DNA from: Isoptericola sp. BMS4
GTDB lineage: Bacteria > Actinomycetota > Actinomycetes > Actinomycetales > Cellulomonadaceae
Length of the DNA stretch: 64,000 nt
Reading direction: 5' to 3'
NCBI RefSeq assembly: GCF_011634835.1
Contig: NZ_SIRP01000001.1
Location: 3,158,970 to 3,222,969, forward strand
Numbering within the stretch: position 1 is the stretch's first letter; each line of letters starts with the position of its first letter. A program made the position numbers and the translations under genes. The notes beneath the pieces were generated by a model. That model searched no databases. It was not told where the DNA came from and worked only from the letters and a program-made list of their open reading frames with translations. This document shows positions 7,591-15,707 of this stretch, one piece after another.

Positions 7591-9265
7591 TCCCCCGCGC
7601 CTCCTCGCCGGCCGGCGTCCCGGACGGCGAGGAGGCGTGCTCGTGGTGCGGGGACCGCGACATGGCCGCCGCGCACACGACGCCGACCAGCAGCACCGCG
7701 CCGACCAGGAGCAGGGTCTGGGCCGCCGCGTCGGCGAAGCCCGCGGCGAAGGCCTGCCGCGCCGCCGCCGCGACCTGGTCGGCGACCTCGGGCGGGACCC
7801 CGTCGGGCAGCGGCACGGAGCCGACCGCCGTCGAGCCCAGGTCCCCGCTCGCGGCGGCGACGCCGTCGACGAACGGGCCGCGGACCTGGTCCGGCAGCCC
7901 CGACGCGACATCCTCGGCGGCTGCGGGGACGGTCACGCCCAGCCGCGCGGAGAGCGTCGCGACCACCACCGCCGAGCCGATCACGCCGCCCACCTGCCGA
8001 TTCGTGTTGAACGCCCCGGCGCCGGCGCCTGCCGTCCGGGCGTCGAGCCCCGACGTCGCCAGGTTGGACAGCGGGGAGAACGTCAGGCCGGTGCCGACGC
8101 CGAACAGGGCCATCGGCCACAGCAGCACCCACGGCGAGAGCCCCGGCGCGAGGACGGCGGCGATCCACGCCACCGCCCCGGCGATGGCGGCGAGCCCCGC
8201 CGCCACCACCCACTTGCCGGGGACCCGGTCCGACAGCCGGCCCGCGAACGGGGCCACCACGCCCGAGACCAGCGACCCCGGCACCATGACGAGCGCCGCC
8301 CGGATCGGGGTCAGCCCGAGCACGGACTGCAGGTAGATCGTCAGCGGGAAGAAGATGCCGATCATGGCGAACGTCACGACCATGCCGTCGACGTTGGCCA
8401 GCGAGAAGTTGCGTGAGCGGAACAGCCGCAGCGGGAGCAGCGCGCGGGCACCCTGGCGGTGCTGCCACCAGACGAAGACCCCGAGGATGACGAGCCCCGT
8501 CCCGATCGTCGACCAGACGGTCAGCGGGCCCCAGATCCGTCCCCAGTCGAAGTTCTCCCCCTCCTGGAGCCCGAACACGACCGCCCCGAGCCCGGCCACG
8601 GACAGCACCACGCCGGGCACGTCGAGCGTCGTGCCGTGCGAGGGCAGGTGCGGCAGCCGGGAGGTCGCGAACCACAGCGCCGCCACGCCGACGGGGATGT
8701 TGACGTAGAAGATCCATTCCCAGCCGACCGTCTCCACGAAGAGCCCGCCGAGCAGCGGGCCGGCGATGGTGGCCACGCCCGCCGTCGCGCCCCACAGGCC
8801 GAGCGCGGCGCCGCGCTGCGACGCGGGGAACACGCGCGTGATCATCGACATCGTCTGGGGCGTCATGAGCGCCGCCCCGACGCCCTGCAGCCCGCGGAAC
8901 GCGATGAGCCAGCCGATCTCCGGGCTCGGTCCGATGTTTCCGGAGAACCCGCACAGGAACGAGAACGCCGTGAACACGACCAGGCCCGCGACGAACACGG
9001 CCTTGGGTCCGTACCGGTCCCCGAGGCGCCCCGCGAGCAGCATCAGCACCGCGTACGACAGCAGGTAGGCGCTGTTCACCCAGCCGACCTCGATGAGCGA
9101 CGCCGAGAACGTGCGCGTCAGCGTCGGGATGGCGATGTTCACGATCGTGGTGTCGACCATGATCATGAAGAAGCCGAGGATCAGCGGCGGCAGCACGCTC
9201 CACGCGGAGCGTCCCTGCAGGTCGACGAGGGGCGTGACCGGAGCGCTACCGGCAGGGGTGGGCAT
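7568..9265 (-). CDS. MFS multidrug efflux transporter, DHA2 (EmrB/QacA) family
   Basis: A 565-residue protein with about 14 membrane segments. It begins near LGFFMIMVDTTIVNIAIPTL, the classic DHA2 motif D1, followed by the GRLGDRYGPKAVFV loop and the antiporter-type segment GVGAALMTPQTMSMITRVF. These suggest proton-coupled export of drugs or lipophilic compounds. The ATG at 9265 is the only start before the first membrane segment. A TAGCCT hexamer lies 18 nt upstream. The C-terminal tail overlaps the convergent MHS gene by 23 bp and contains the long hairpin at 7599-7636. Confidence 0.88.
   Translation of the reverse strand: MPTPAGSAPVTPLVDLQGRSAWSVLPPLILGFFMIMVDTTIVNIAIPTLTRTFSASLIEVGWVNSAYLLSYAVLMLLAGRLGDRYGPKAVFVAGLVVFTAFSFLCGFSGNIGPSPEIGWLIAFRGLQGVGAALMTPQTMSMITRVFPASQRGAALGLWGATAGVATIAGPLLGGLFVETVGWEWIFYVNIPVGVAALWFATSRLPHLPSHGTTLDVPGVVLSVAGLGAVVFGLQEGENFDWGRIWGPLTVWSTIGTGLVILGVFVWWQHRQGARALLPLRLFRSRNFSLANVDGMVVTFAMIGIFFPLTIYLQSVLGLTPIRAALVMVPGSLVSGVVAPFAGRLSDRVPGKWVVAAGLAAIAGAVAWIAAVLAPGLSPWVLLWPMALFGVGTGLTFSPLSNLATSGLDARTAGAGAGAFNTNRQVGGVIGSAVVVATLSARLGVTVPAAAEDVASGLPDQVRGPFVDGVAAASGDLGSTAVGSVPLPDGVPPEVADQVAAAARQAFAAGFADAAAQTLLLVGAVLLVGVVCAAAMSRSPHHEHASSPSGTPAGEEARGISGRRRP
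7599..7636. terminator. 12-bp perfect hairpin in the convergent gene ends
   Basis: GCCTCCTCGCCG (7599-7610) pairs with CGGCGAGGAGGC (7625-7636) across a 14-nt loop. It sits just after the MHS stop codon and inside the last codons of the convergent DHA2 gene, so it could end the MHS transcript. No T tract follows. Confidence 0.5.
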
Positions 9266-9320
9266 GCGCTCAGAGTGGCAGAGGCTACCGACACCCGCGC
9301 GGCGGGCGCCGGCACGCGTC

Positions 9321-10493
9321 TCAGGCGGAGCAACGGCCGGGGGTGACGGCGTCCGTCAGGTCGGGCGCCTGCGCCACCACGGGCATCAGCTCGCGGGTGG
9401 TCACGCCGTAGGCGACGTCCGGGTCCGTCGCCGACTTGGCGAAGATCACCCCGACCACCTCGCCGCCGGTGGACAGCAGCGGCCCGCCCGAGTTCCCGGG
9501 GTGGACGTCGGCGGCGAGCGCATAGATGTCCCGTTCGGTCGGGCCGGTGCCGTCGGAGGCCGCCGTGCGCACCTCCCCGACATCGAGCACCTCGCCGCCG
9601 ACCGACGTGAACGGGCCACCGAAGGGGTAGCCCTGGACGACGGCGGCGTCCCCCGGCACGAGCGACGGCGCGACCGTCAGCGGATCGGCGTCCAGCCCGT
9701 CGACGGCGACGACGGCGAGGTCGGCCTCCGGGTCGTAGTAGACGACGCGACCCTCCTGCGCGGCCCGCCCGGGCAGCGCGACGAGGGGGCGTTCGACGCC
9801 GGCGACGACGTGCGCGTTGGTGACCACCCGGTCCGGGGCCGCGACGAATCCCGACCCCGTCGTTCCCGTCCCGCACGCGTACGCCGTGCCCCACACCTGG
9901 GCGACCGACCGCGCCGACGCCTCCAGCACGGGGTCCGCGAGATCGACCTCGGGGGCCGTCCCCCCGCGCCGTGCGTCCAGCAGCGCGTCGATCCGCGGCA
10001 GGCCGTCGTCGATGACCGCGGCACGCGCCTGCGCCATCGCCCGCCGCACCGGCGCCGGGGTGTGCTCGGCGATGGTGCGCACGACCGCCGAGGACGAGAC
10101 CGCCGGGGCCAGACCGGGCGCGCCGAGGGCCGTGATCGTCGTCGCGACGAACGACAGCGCCAGCGCGGCCACCAGCAGGTTCGCGACCCCGCCGAGGAGG
10201 CGGTCGAGCGGGCGCAGCGGCGTCCGGTCGACCTGCTGGCCGACCCGGTGCCCCAGCCCCGCCCCCAGCGAGGCGCCGAGGAGCGGGAGCCCGAGCGCGA
10301 GGAGCAGCGTGGTCGGGCCCCGCCACTGCGCGCTGGGCAGGGCGTCGACGACGACGGGCACCGCCACGAAGGCCGCCACACCGCCGACGACGAGCCCCAC
10401 GAGCCCACCCACGGTGGCCAGCAGCCCGCGGGCCAGCCCGGCCGCGAGCGCGGCGGCCAGGAACGCGACGAGCACGATGTCGAGCGGTGTCAC
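9321..10493 (-). CDS. MarP-like membrane serine protease (CvpA domain plus trypsin-like domain)
   Basis: A 390-residue protein. Residues 1-130 hold four hydrophobic segments typical of the CvpA/colicin V production domain. Residues ~195-390 form an extracytoplasmic chymotrypsin-fold protease with His228 (TNAHVV), Asp258 (DLAVV) and Ser335 (GNSGGPL). Cys207 and Cys388 could form the disulfide known in mycobacterial MarP (Rv3671c), which protects against acid and oxidative stress. The GTG at 10493 has GGGAG 7 nt upstream. It diverges from the DUF4287 gene. Family assignment is firm; a role in stress resistance is by analogy. Confidence 0.88.
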   Translation of the reverse strand: MTPLDIVLVAFLAAALAAGLARGLLATVGGLVGLVVGGVAAFVAVPVVVDALPSAQWRGPTTLLLALGLPLLGASLGAGLGHRVGQQVDRTPLRPLDRLLGGVANLLVAALALSFVATTITALGAPGLAPAVSSSAVVRTIAEHTPAPVRRAMAQARAAVIDDGLPRIDALLDARRGGTAPEVDLADPVLEASARSVAQVWGTAYACGTGTTGSGFVAAPDRVVTNAHVVAGVERPLVALPGRAAQEGRVVYYDPEADLAVVAVDGLDADPLTVAPSLVPGDAAVVQGYPFGGPFTSVGGEVLDVGEVRTAASDGTGPTERDIYALAADVHPGNSGGPLLSTGGEVVGVIFAKSATDPDVAYGVTTRELMPVVAQAPDLTDAVTPGRCSA

Positions 10494-10660
10494 CGGCGAG
10501 CTCCCGGGTCCGGACGGCAGGGCAGGTGCACGCTACGCGACCTGGCTGGGTGTTCGCCGGGAACGGCGCTCGCACGGCCACTGTCGGAGCCTCTGGGCTA
10601 TGCTCGACAGCGGGCGGCCGCGCTCCGCCCGACCTCCGGTCCGGCGCTCGCGCCGCCGGG

Positions 10661-10674
10661 ACCACCGCGGTGGT
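10661..10674. promoter_or_regulatory. 14-bp perfect palindrome in a divergent intergenic region
   Basis: ACCACCGCGGTGGT lies in the 291-bp gap between the marP-like gene and the DUF4287 gene. It may be an operator; no regulator can be assigned. A TATGCT hexamer at 10599-10604 is a weak -10 candidate for the plus strand. Confidence 0.3.
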
Positions 10675-10784
10675 GGAGGCAGAGGGGACCTCGAGTGCTC
10701 GGCGTGGGTCAGGACACCGTGTTCTCGGGTGCCCTGCCGACGGGCGCGGGCCGCGGGCGGAGCGCCGTGAGCACAGGAGTCCTC

Positions 10785-11444
10785 ATGACCACGCAGGAGA
10801 AGTTCAAGAAGCGCGTCCGTGCCCGCATGGCCCGCACCGGGGAGAGGTACGGCGCCGCGCGTCGCTCCCTCCTCGCCACGGCCCCGGACCAGGCCTGGGT
10901 CTCGCAGCCCGACGTCGCGGACGACAAGATCCGCGAGAGCACCGGTCGCGGCTGGGACGAATGGGTCGCGGTGATCGACGCCGGCCCCGGGCGCGATGCG
11001 GGCCACACGGCCATCGCGGCCTGGGTCGGCGAGCACCCCGGCGTCTCCGGGTGGTGGGCGCAGAGCGTCACCGTCGGCTACGAGCGCATCACCGGCCTGC
11101 GCGTGCCCGGGCAGCGCCCCGACGGCACGTTCAGCGTCAGCCGGTCCCGGACGCTCGGCCTCGACGGCGACGAGCTGCGCGCGCTGCTCCTCGACGACGA
11201 CGCGCGGGCCGACCTCGTGCCCGGGCTGCACCTGACGCCGCGCTCGCGGCCGGGCACCCGGAGTCCCCGGTTCGCCGTCGCCGACGACGACGGCCCGCGC
11301 GGCACGCTGCTCGTCTCGCTCGACGCCGTGGACGACGGGCGGCTCAAGGTCACCGCGACGCACGAGCGGATCGCCTCCGCCGCGGAGGCCGAGCAGTGGA
11401 AGTCGTACTGGGCCGAGTGGCTGGCGGCACTCGCCGAGTCCTGA
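10785..11444 (+). CDS. DUF4287 domain protein with C-terminal SRPBCC-like region
   Basis: A 219-residue cytoplasmic protein of unknown function. The N-terminal ~75 residues (KIRESTGRGWDEWVAVID) match the DUF4287 pattern, with a basic helical lead (EKFKKRVRARMARTGERYGAARR). Residues ~80-219 resemble the activator-of-Hsp90/SRPBCC type, with WWAQSVTVGYERITG and a closing AEQWKSYWAEWLAAL helix. There is no signal peptide or membrane segment. CAGGAG 6 nt before the ATG supports the start. The domain calls are by pattern memory, so the C-terminal half is less certain. Confidence 0.7.
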   Translation: MTTQEKFKKRVRARMARTGERYGAARRSLLATAPDQAWVSQPDVADDKIRESTGRGWDEWVAVIDAGPGRDAGHTAIAAWVGEHPGVSGWWAQSVTVGYERITGLRVPGQRPDGTFSVSRSRTLGLDGDELRALLLDDDARADLVPGLHLTPRSRPGTRSPRFAVADDDGPRGTLLVSLDAVDDGRLKVTATHERIASAAEAEQWKSYWAEWLAALAES

Positions 11445-11457
11445 GGGGCGCCGGCGG

Positions 11458-12399
11458 TCAGTCGCCGTACCGCGCGGCGAGCTCGGCCCCGATCCGGGCG
11501 AGCTCGCCGCGCACCTCCACCGGCCCGAGGACCTCCGCCTGCGCGCCCCACCCCGCGAGGTGCCGTGCGACGTCCAGCGGCGTCGGGGCGGCGACCCGCA
11601 CCCGGGCCCGCCCGTCTTCCTCCCCCTCGACCATCGTGTGGCGGCCGAACTGCGTGCGCAGCACCCCGACGTGCTCCGCGTCGACGAGCACCGTCGCCCA
11701 CGTCGCCGAGCGGCGCACCTCCACCTCGCCCACGACGCGGTCCCACTCGGCCCGCAGGTCGAGGTCGTCGGGCACCGCGGCCGTCTCGTCGGTCACCTGC
11801 AGCACGCTGATGCGGTCCACGCGGAACGTCCGCGGGCCGCGCGGCGTCCCGGCGATCAGGTACCAGACGCCGCCCTTGTCGACGAGGCCGAAGGGGTCGA
11901 CCGTGCGCCGGGAGGACCGGCCGGTCGCGCCCGTGTAGTCGAGTCGGACACGGCGGCGCTCGACGACGGCCCTCTGCAGGGCGTCGACCTCCGGCGGTCG
12001 CGTCCGGTCGGCGGCGCTCCAGGCCTTGCGATCCACGACGACGGCGGCCGCGGCGGCCTCCGCCTCGGCACGGAACGTGGCGGGCAGGGCCCGGACGAGC
12101 TTGCGCAGCGCGGCCCGCGCATCGTCGGACGACGCCGACCCCGGGCCGGCGAGGAGGAACAGAGCCCGGGCCTCCGGCGCGGTGAGGCCGCTGAGGTCGG
12201 TGCGCGCCCCGCCGAGCAGCGACCAGCCGCCGCCGCGGCCGGGCTGCGGGTACACGGGCACGCCCGCGGCGGACAGCGCCTCGAGGTCGCGCCGCGCCGT
12301 CGCGACCGAGACCTCGAGCGCCTCCGCGAGCTCGGCCGCGGTCACACGCGGGCGCGACTGCAGGTGGAGCAGGACCTGGATGAGCCGGTCGGCGCGCAT
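11458..12399 (-). CDS. WYL-domain transcriptional regulator (YafY/DeoR-like)
   Basis: A 313-residue DNA-binding protein. Residues 1-60 form a winged helix (MRADRLIQVLLHLQSRPRVTAAELAEALEVS), and the rest forms a WYL ligand-sensing region with the WYLIAGTP core and a C-terminal WCX-type domain. It diverges from the VOC gene with a 103-bp gap that carries several GTGGTC/GACCAC elements, so it may control itself and that gene. The start at MRADRL is chosen because upstream codons lack similarity to the family. Confidence 0.85.
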   Translation of the reverse strand: MRADRLIQVLLHLQSRPRVTAAELAEALEVSVATARRDLEALSAAGVPVYPQPGRGGGWSLLGGARTDLSGLTAPEARALFLLAGPGSASSDDARAALRKLVRALPATFRAEAEAAAAAVVVDRKAWSAADRTRPPEVDALQRAVVERRRVRLDYTGATGRSSRRTVDPFGLVDKGGVWYLIAGTPRGPRTFRVDRISVLQVTDETAAVPDDLDLRAEWDRVVGEVEVRRSATWATVLVDAEHVGVLRTQFGRHTMVEGEEDGRARVRVAAPTPLDVARHLAGWGAQAEVLGPVEVRGELARIGAELAARYGD

Positions 12400-12413
12400 G
12401 TCCCGAGGGTGCC

Positions 12414-12485
12414 ACGAAAAGTGGTCAGGAGGTGAGCACTTTGGCCGGGAGAGTGGTCCTCGACGGGATCCCCCGCCGAGACCAC
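12414..12485. promoter_or_regulatory. Repeated GTGGTC/GACCAC elements and 5'-leader hairpin
   Basis: CCAC-GAAAA-GTGG forms a small palindrome at about 12412-12424. GTGGTC occurs at 12421 and 12453 and its complement GACCAC at 12480. The segments 12453-12467 and 12472-12485 pair as a near-perfect hairpin just before the VOC ribosome binding site. This is a plausible operator for the adjacent WYL regulator. Confidence 0.35.
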
Positions 12486-12502
12486 CTCCCCGAGGAGCCA
12501 CC

Positions 12503-12916
12503 ATGCTGCGCGGACTGACCACCATCACCTACCTCGCCGACGACGTCGCGAAGGCTCGCGACTGGTACGCCGAGGTGCTGGGTACCGACGCGTACTTCGC
12601 CCGCGAGGTCGACGGCGCCCTCGCCTACGCCGAGTTCCGGCTGGGCGACTACCAGCACGAGCTCGGGATCATGGACCAGCGCTTCGCTCCCCCGCAGCCC
12701 GACGGCGCCTCCGGGGCGATCGCGTACTGGGCGGTCGACGACGTCCGGGCGTCCTTCGCCCGCCTGCTGGAGCTCGGCGCCACCGCGTACCAGGCGCCGG
12801 TCGAGCGCGGGCCGGGGTTCGTCACCGCGTCCGTCGTCGACCCGTTCGGCAACGTCCTCGGCGTCATGGAGAACGCGCACTACCGCGACGTCCTGGCGGG
12901 GCTCACGGGGGCCTAG
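12503..12916 (+). CDS. VOC (glyoxalase/bleomycin resistance) family protein
   Basis: A 137-residue single-unit vicinal-oxygen-chelate protein with paired beta-alpha-beta-beta-beta modules. Marks are LTTITYLADDVAKARDWYAEVLG at the start and VDPFGNVLGVME near the end, where the metal-ligand Glu normally sits. Members bind or transform small electrophiles, antibiotics or metabolites; no substrate can be given. GAGGAG 6 nt before the ATG supports the start. The stop shares a palindromic CTAG with the stop of the convergent oxidoreductase gene. Confidence 0.82.
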   Translation: MLRGLTTITYLADDVAKARDWYAEVLGTDAYFAREVDGALAYAEFRLGDYQHELGIMDQRFAPPQPDGASGAIAYWAVDDVRASFARLLELGATAYQAPVERGPGFVTASVVDPFGNVLGVMENAHYRDVLAGLTGA

Positions 12917-13876
12917 GAGCGCACCTCGACGACGATCTTGCCGCTGTTGGCCCCGGCGGCCAGCCGTGCGAACGCGGCGGGGGCGTCCCGCAGCGGCACG
13001 ACGGTGTCGACGGCGGGAGCGACGGCCCCAGCGGTCACCAGGGCGGTGACCTCGGCCAGGTCGGCGGCCGACTGGGGCACCATCAGCATCCCCACGTGCC
13101 GGCCCGTCGCCCGGCCGACGACCGGACCGACCGACCGTCAGCATCGCGAGCAGCAGGTCGGTGCGGCCCCCGACCATCTGGTAGCGGCCGCCGGGGCGCA
13201 GCGCCCGGTGCACCCGCCACGGGGGCCGCCGCGCGACGAGGTCCACGACGAGGTCGTAGCGGTCGCGGTGGTCGGCCCAGTCCTCGTGCTCGAAGGCGAC
13301 CGTGCGGTCCGCGCCGAGCCCGCGCAGGTACTCGGCCTTGTCCGCGCGGTCCACGGCCGTGACCTCGGCGCCCCGGTGCCGCGCGAGGCCGACGAGGAAG
13401 GCACCACCGGCGCCACCGGCGCCGTTGACCAGCACGCTGTCGCCCGGGTGGACGCCGCGCGTGGCCCGCAGGGCGATACAGCCGGACTGCGGGATCGCGG
13501 CAGCCTCCGTGAAGGACAGGGCGGGAGGTTTGCGCACGAGGTTCGTCGTGGGCGTCGCCACGAGCTCGGCCAGGCCGCCCCGGTACCCGGGCAGCTCGCC
13601 GAAGACCTCGTCGCCCACCGCGACGCCGGTCACGCCACTCCCGGTCGCCACGACGACGCCGGCGACGTCGGACCCGGGCACCGGGTTCCGGGGCCGTCGC
13701 AGCCCGGCGACCCGGGCGTAGGACGGCCGGCCCGCGAGGTTCTCGCGGTCCGAGCCGTTCAGCGAGACGGCGCGCACCTCGATCAGCACCTGGTCGTCAG
13801 CCGGCACCGGCTCGGGCAGCTCGCCGACCCGCACGACGTCGGGCGGCCCGTAGGTCTCCTGGATGACGGCGCGCAC
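12913..13876 (-). pseudogene. Zinc-less NADPH:quinone oxidoreductase-like gene broken by a +1 frameshift
   Basis: The minus strand encodes an MDR-family alcohol dehydrogenase/quinone oxidoreductase: VIQETYGPPDVVRVGELPEP at the start, NPVPGSDVAGVV, and the NADPH motif VNGAGGAGG. Near 13125 the frame is lost. Removing one base from the tract GGTCGGTCCGGTCGT restores VGRSVVGRATGRHVGMLMVPQ and joins the two halves into ~320 residues ending in GANSGKIVVEV. This is either a recent inactivating mutation or a sequencing error. The GTG at 13876 has GGAGG upstream. It follows tetR by 50 bp and is probably co-transcribed with it. Confidence 0.85.
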
Positions 13877-13926
13877 GGGACCTCCGTTCGTCGCGACGCG
13901 GACGAACCTATCGCAGGATGTCGCCG

Positions 13927-14568
13927 TCAGCGGGCGCGCCGCCCGGGAAGACGCATCGTGAGCAGGCCCGCCCGGGGCGCGAGGCGCCCGGCCAGGTCGA
14001 GCACGCCCTCGGTGCGCGCACCGTCCGGGTCGATGACGGAGAACAGGTTCGCCCCGAGGTAGAACGTGATGGCGGCGTTCGCCACCTCGCGCGCCGGCAC
14101 CAGCCGGGCGAGCGGGGTGCCTCCGACGACGCGCTCCCACTGCTCGGCGACGAACGCGACCCAGACCTCGGCCCGGGAGCTGATCTCCGCCCGCAGCGAG
14201 GGCTTCGTGACGGCCGCCGCGACGAGCTCGCTGAACGTCGCGAGGTAGCCCTGCTCGACGTCGGTGCGGTAGATCGTCGCGGCCGCGGCCGTCAGCTCCT
14301 CCAGCGTCCGGGCGCGGGCGGCGGTCGCGCGGTGCGTCTCGAGCCGCACCGCGCTGGCCCGGTCGAGCGCGGCCAGGAGCAGCGGGTCCACGCCGCCGAA
14401 GTGGTAGAAGACCAGCGCCGAGTTGACCCCGGCGGCCGCCGCGACGGTCCGCGCCGACGTCCCGGCGTACCCACGCTCGCGCAGCACCTGGTCGGCGGCG
14501 TCCAGCAGCCGCCGCCGCGTCTCGTCCGCGCTCCTGCCGCGCCCGCTCCCCCGTTCCGCTTCCGCCAT
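13927..14568 (-). CDS. TetR family transcriptional regulator
   Basis: A 213-residue repressor. The N-terminal helix-turn-helix (DETRRRLLDAADQVLRERGY, then SARTVAAAAGVNSALVFYHFG) is clear and the remaining helices form the ligand-binding and dimer region. TAGGAT ends 6 nt before the ATG and no ribosome binding site is present, so the mRNA is probably leaderless. A 29-bp inverted repeat just upstream overlaps the promoter zone of this gene and of the divergent epimerase gene. The broken oxidoreductase downstream is a likely target in the same operon. Confidence 0.87.
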   Translation of the reverse strand: MAEAERGSGRGRSADETRRRLLDAADQVLRERGYAGTSARTVAAAAGVNSALVFYHFGGVDPLLLAALDRASAVRLETHRATAARARTLEELTAAAATIYRTDVEQGYLATFSELVAAAVTKPSLRAEISSRAEVWVAFVAEQWERVVGGTPLARLVPAREVANAAITFYLGANLFSVIDPDGARTEGVLDLAGRLAPRAGLLTMRLPGRRAR

Positions 14569-14574
14569 GGCGCG

Positions 14575-14580
14575 ATCCTA
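14575..14580 (-). promoter_or_regulatory. -10 hexamer TAGGAT of tetR (leaderless)
   Basis: On the minus strand TAGGAT ends 6 nt before the tetR ATG at 14568. The inverted repeat at 14585-14613 would cover its -35 zone. Confidence 0.5.
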
Positions 14581-14584
14581 TGCT

Positions 14585-14613
14585 TTGATCGAACGACTTA
14601 ATCAGTCGATCAA
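14585..14613. promoter_or_regulatory. Candidate TetR operator, 29-bp inverted repeat
   Basis: TTGATCGA (14585-14592) is mirrored by TCGATCAA (14606-14613), and CGACT (14594-14598) by AGTCG (14604-14608). The two repeats have centres 2 bp apart. The element lies in the only gap between tetR and the epimerase gene, where autoregulation is expected. Confidence 0.6.
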
Positions 14614-14627
14614 CTATGGAGCACGCG

Positions 14628-15647
14628 ATGGCCCCCTCCCCCGCCCCGACCGGGCCACGACGCGCCGTCGTCGCCGGCTGGACCGGCTTTCTCGGCCGGG
14701 CCGTCGTCGACGACCTGCGGCGACGCGGGTACGACGTCGCCCTGGCCGGCCGGCGGGGCCCCGACGCCCGCTGGTCCGACGGCGCCGACACGCTGACCCG
14801 CCTGATCGACGGCGCGGAGCTGCTGGTGAACCTCGCCGGCAAGAACGTCGGGTGCCGGTACACCGACGCGAACCGGGACGAGATCCTGCGCTCGCGTGTC
14901 GCGACCACGCGGGCGCTGCACGACGCCGTGACCGCCGCCGCGCACCCGCCCCGGCTGTGGCTCAACGCGAGCACGGCGACGATCTACCGGTACGCGCTCG
15001 ACCGGCCCCAGACGGAGGACGACGGCGAGCTCGGGAGCGGATTCTCCGTCGACGTCGCCCGGGCCTGGGAGGACGCGTTCCTCGCGGGCGACCTGCCGGG
15101 GACGCGCCGGGTGGCGCTGCGCATGGCGATCGTGCTCGGCGGGCCCGCGTCGGACCTGCTCGCCCGGGTGGCGCGCCTCGGCGTGGGCGGGCCGCAGCTC
15201 GACGGGTGGTGGCCGCAGCACGGCCGCTACCGCGGCATCGGCGCACACCCCACGGGCGGCCCGGTGCCGGTGCACCGCAGCGGCGGACGGCAGATGTTCT
15301 CGTGGATCCACGTGGACGACGTGCTCCGCGCGGTGCGCTTCCTCGACGAAGACGCGGACCTCGCCGGACCGGTCAACCTCGCCGCGCCGCGGCCCGTCGA
15401 CAACCGCACGCTCATGCGCGAGCTGCGGCGCGCAGTCCGCATGCCCGTCGGCGTCCCCGCCCCGCGCTGGCTGCTCGAGCCCGCCCTGTGGGTGCTCCGC
15501 AACGAGTCCGAGCTGCTCCTCAAGAGCCGGTGGGTGCTGCCCGGCAGGCTCGCCGGCGCCGGGTTCGCCTTCCGCTGGCCGGACCTGGCCCCGGCGCTCG
15601 ACGACGTCGCCGCAGGACGTCGACGGCAGCTGTCGCCACGGCGATGA
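14628..15647 (+). CDS. TIGR01777 family epimerase (SDR39U1/YfcH-like)
   Basis: A 339-residue extended short-chain dehydrogenase. The nucleotide-binding start is VVAGWTGFLGRAVVDDLRRRGYDV, a variant of GxxGFxG. LVNLAGKNVGCRYTDANRDEILRSR is typical of this family, as is the FSWIHVDDVLRAVRFL segment and the C-terminal DUF1731 region (RWLLEPALWVLRNESELLLKSRWVLP). Physiological substrates of the family are unknown. GGAG spaced 6 nt supports the ATG at 14628 over an in-frame ATG at 14616. Likely repressed by the divergent TetR. Confidence 0.85.
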   Translation: MAPSPAPTGPRRAVVAGWTGFLGRAVVDDLRRRGYDVALAGRRGPDARWSDGADTLTRLIDGAELLVNLAGKNVGCRYTDANRDEILRSRVATTRALHDAVTAAAHPPRLWLNASTATIYRYALDRPQTEDDGELGSGFSVDVARAWEDAFLAGDLPGTRRVALRMAIVLGGPASDLLARVARLGVGGPQLDGWWPQHGRYRGIGAHPTGGPVPVHRSGGRQMFSWIHVDDVLRAVRFLDEDADLAGPVNLAAPRPVDNRTLMRELRRAVRMPVGVPAPRWLLEPALWVLRNESELLLKSRWVLPGRLAGAGFAFRWPDLAPALDDVAAGRRRQLSPRR

Positions 15648-15707
15648 GTCCCGGCCCTCCGCGCCGTCGGTAGGGGCAGGCACGCACCCGAGGCACCGGA
15701 GGCCACC

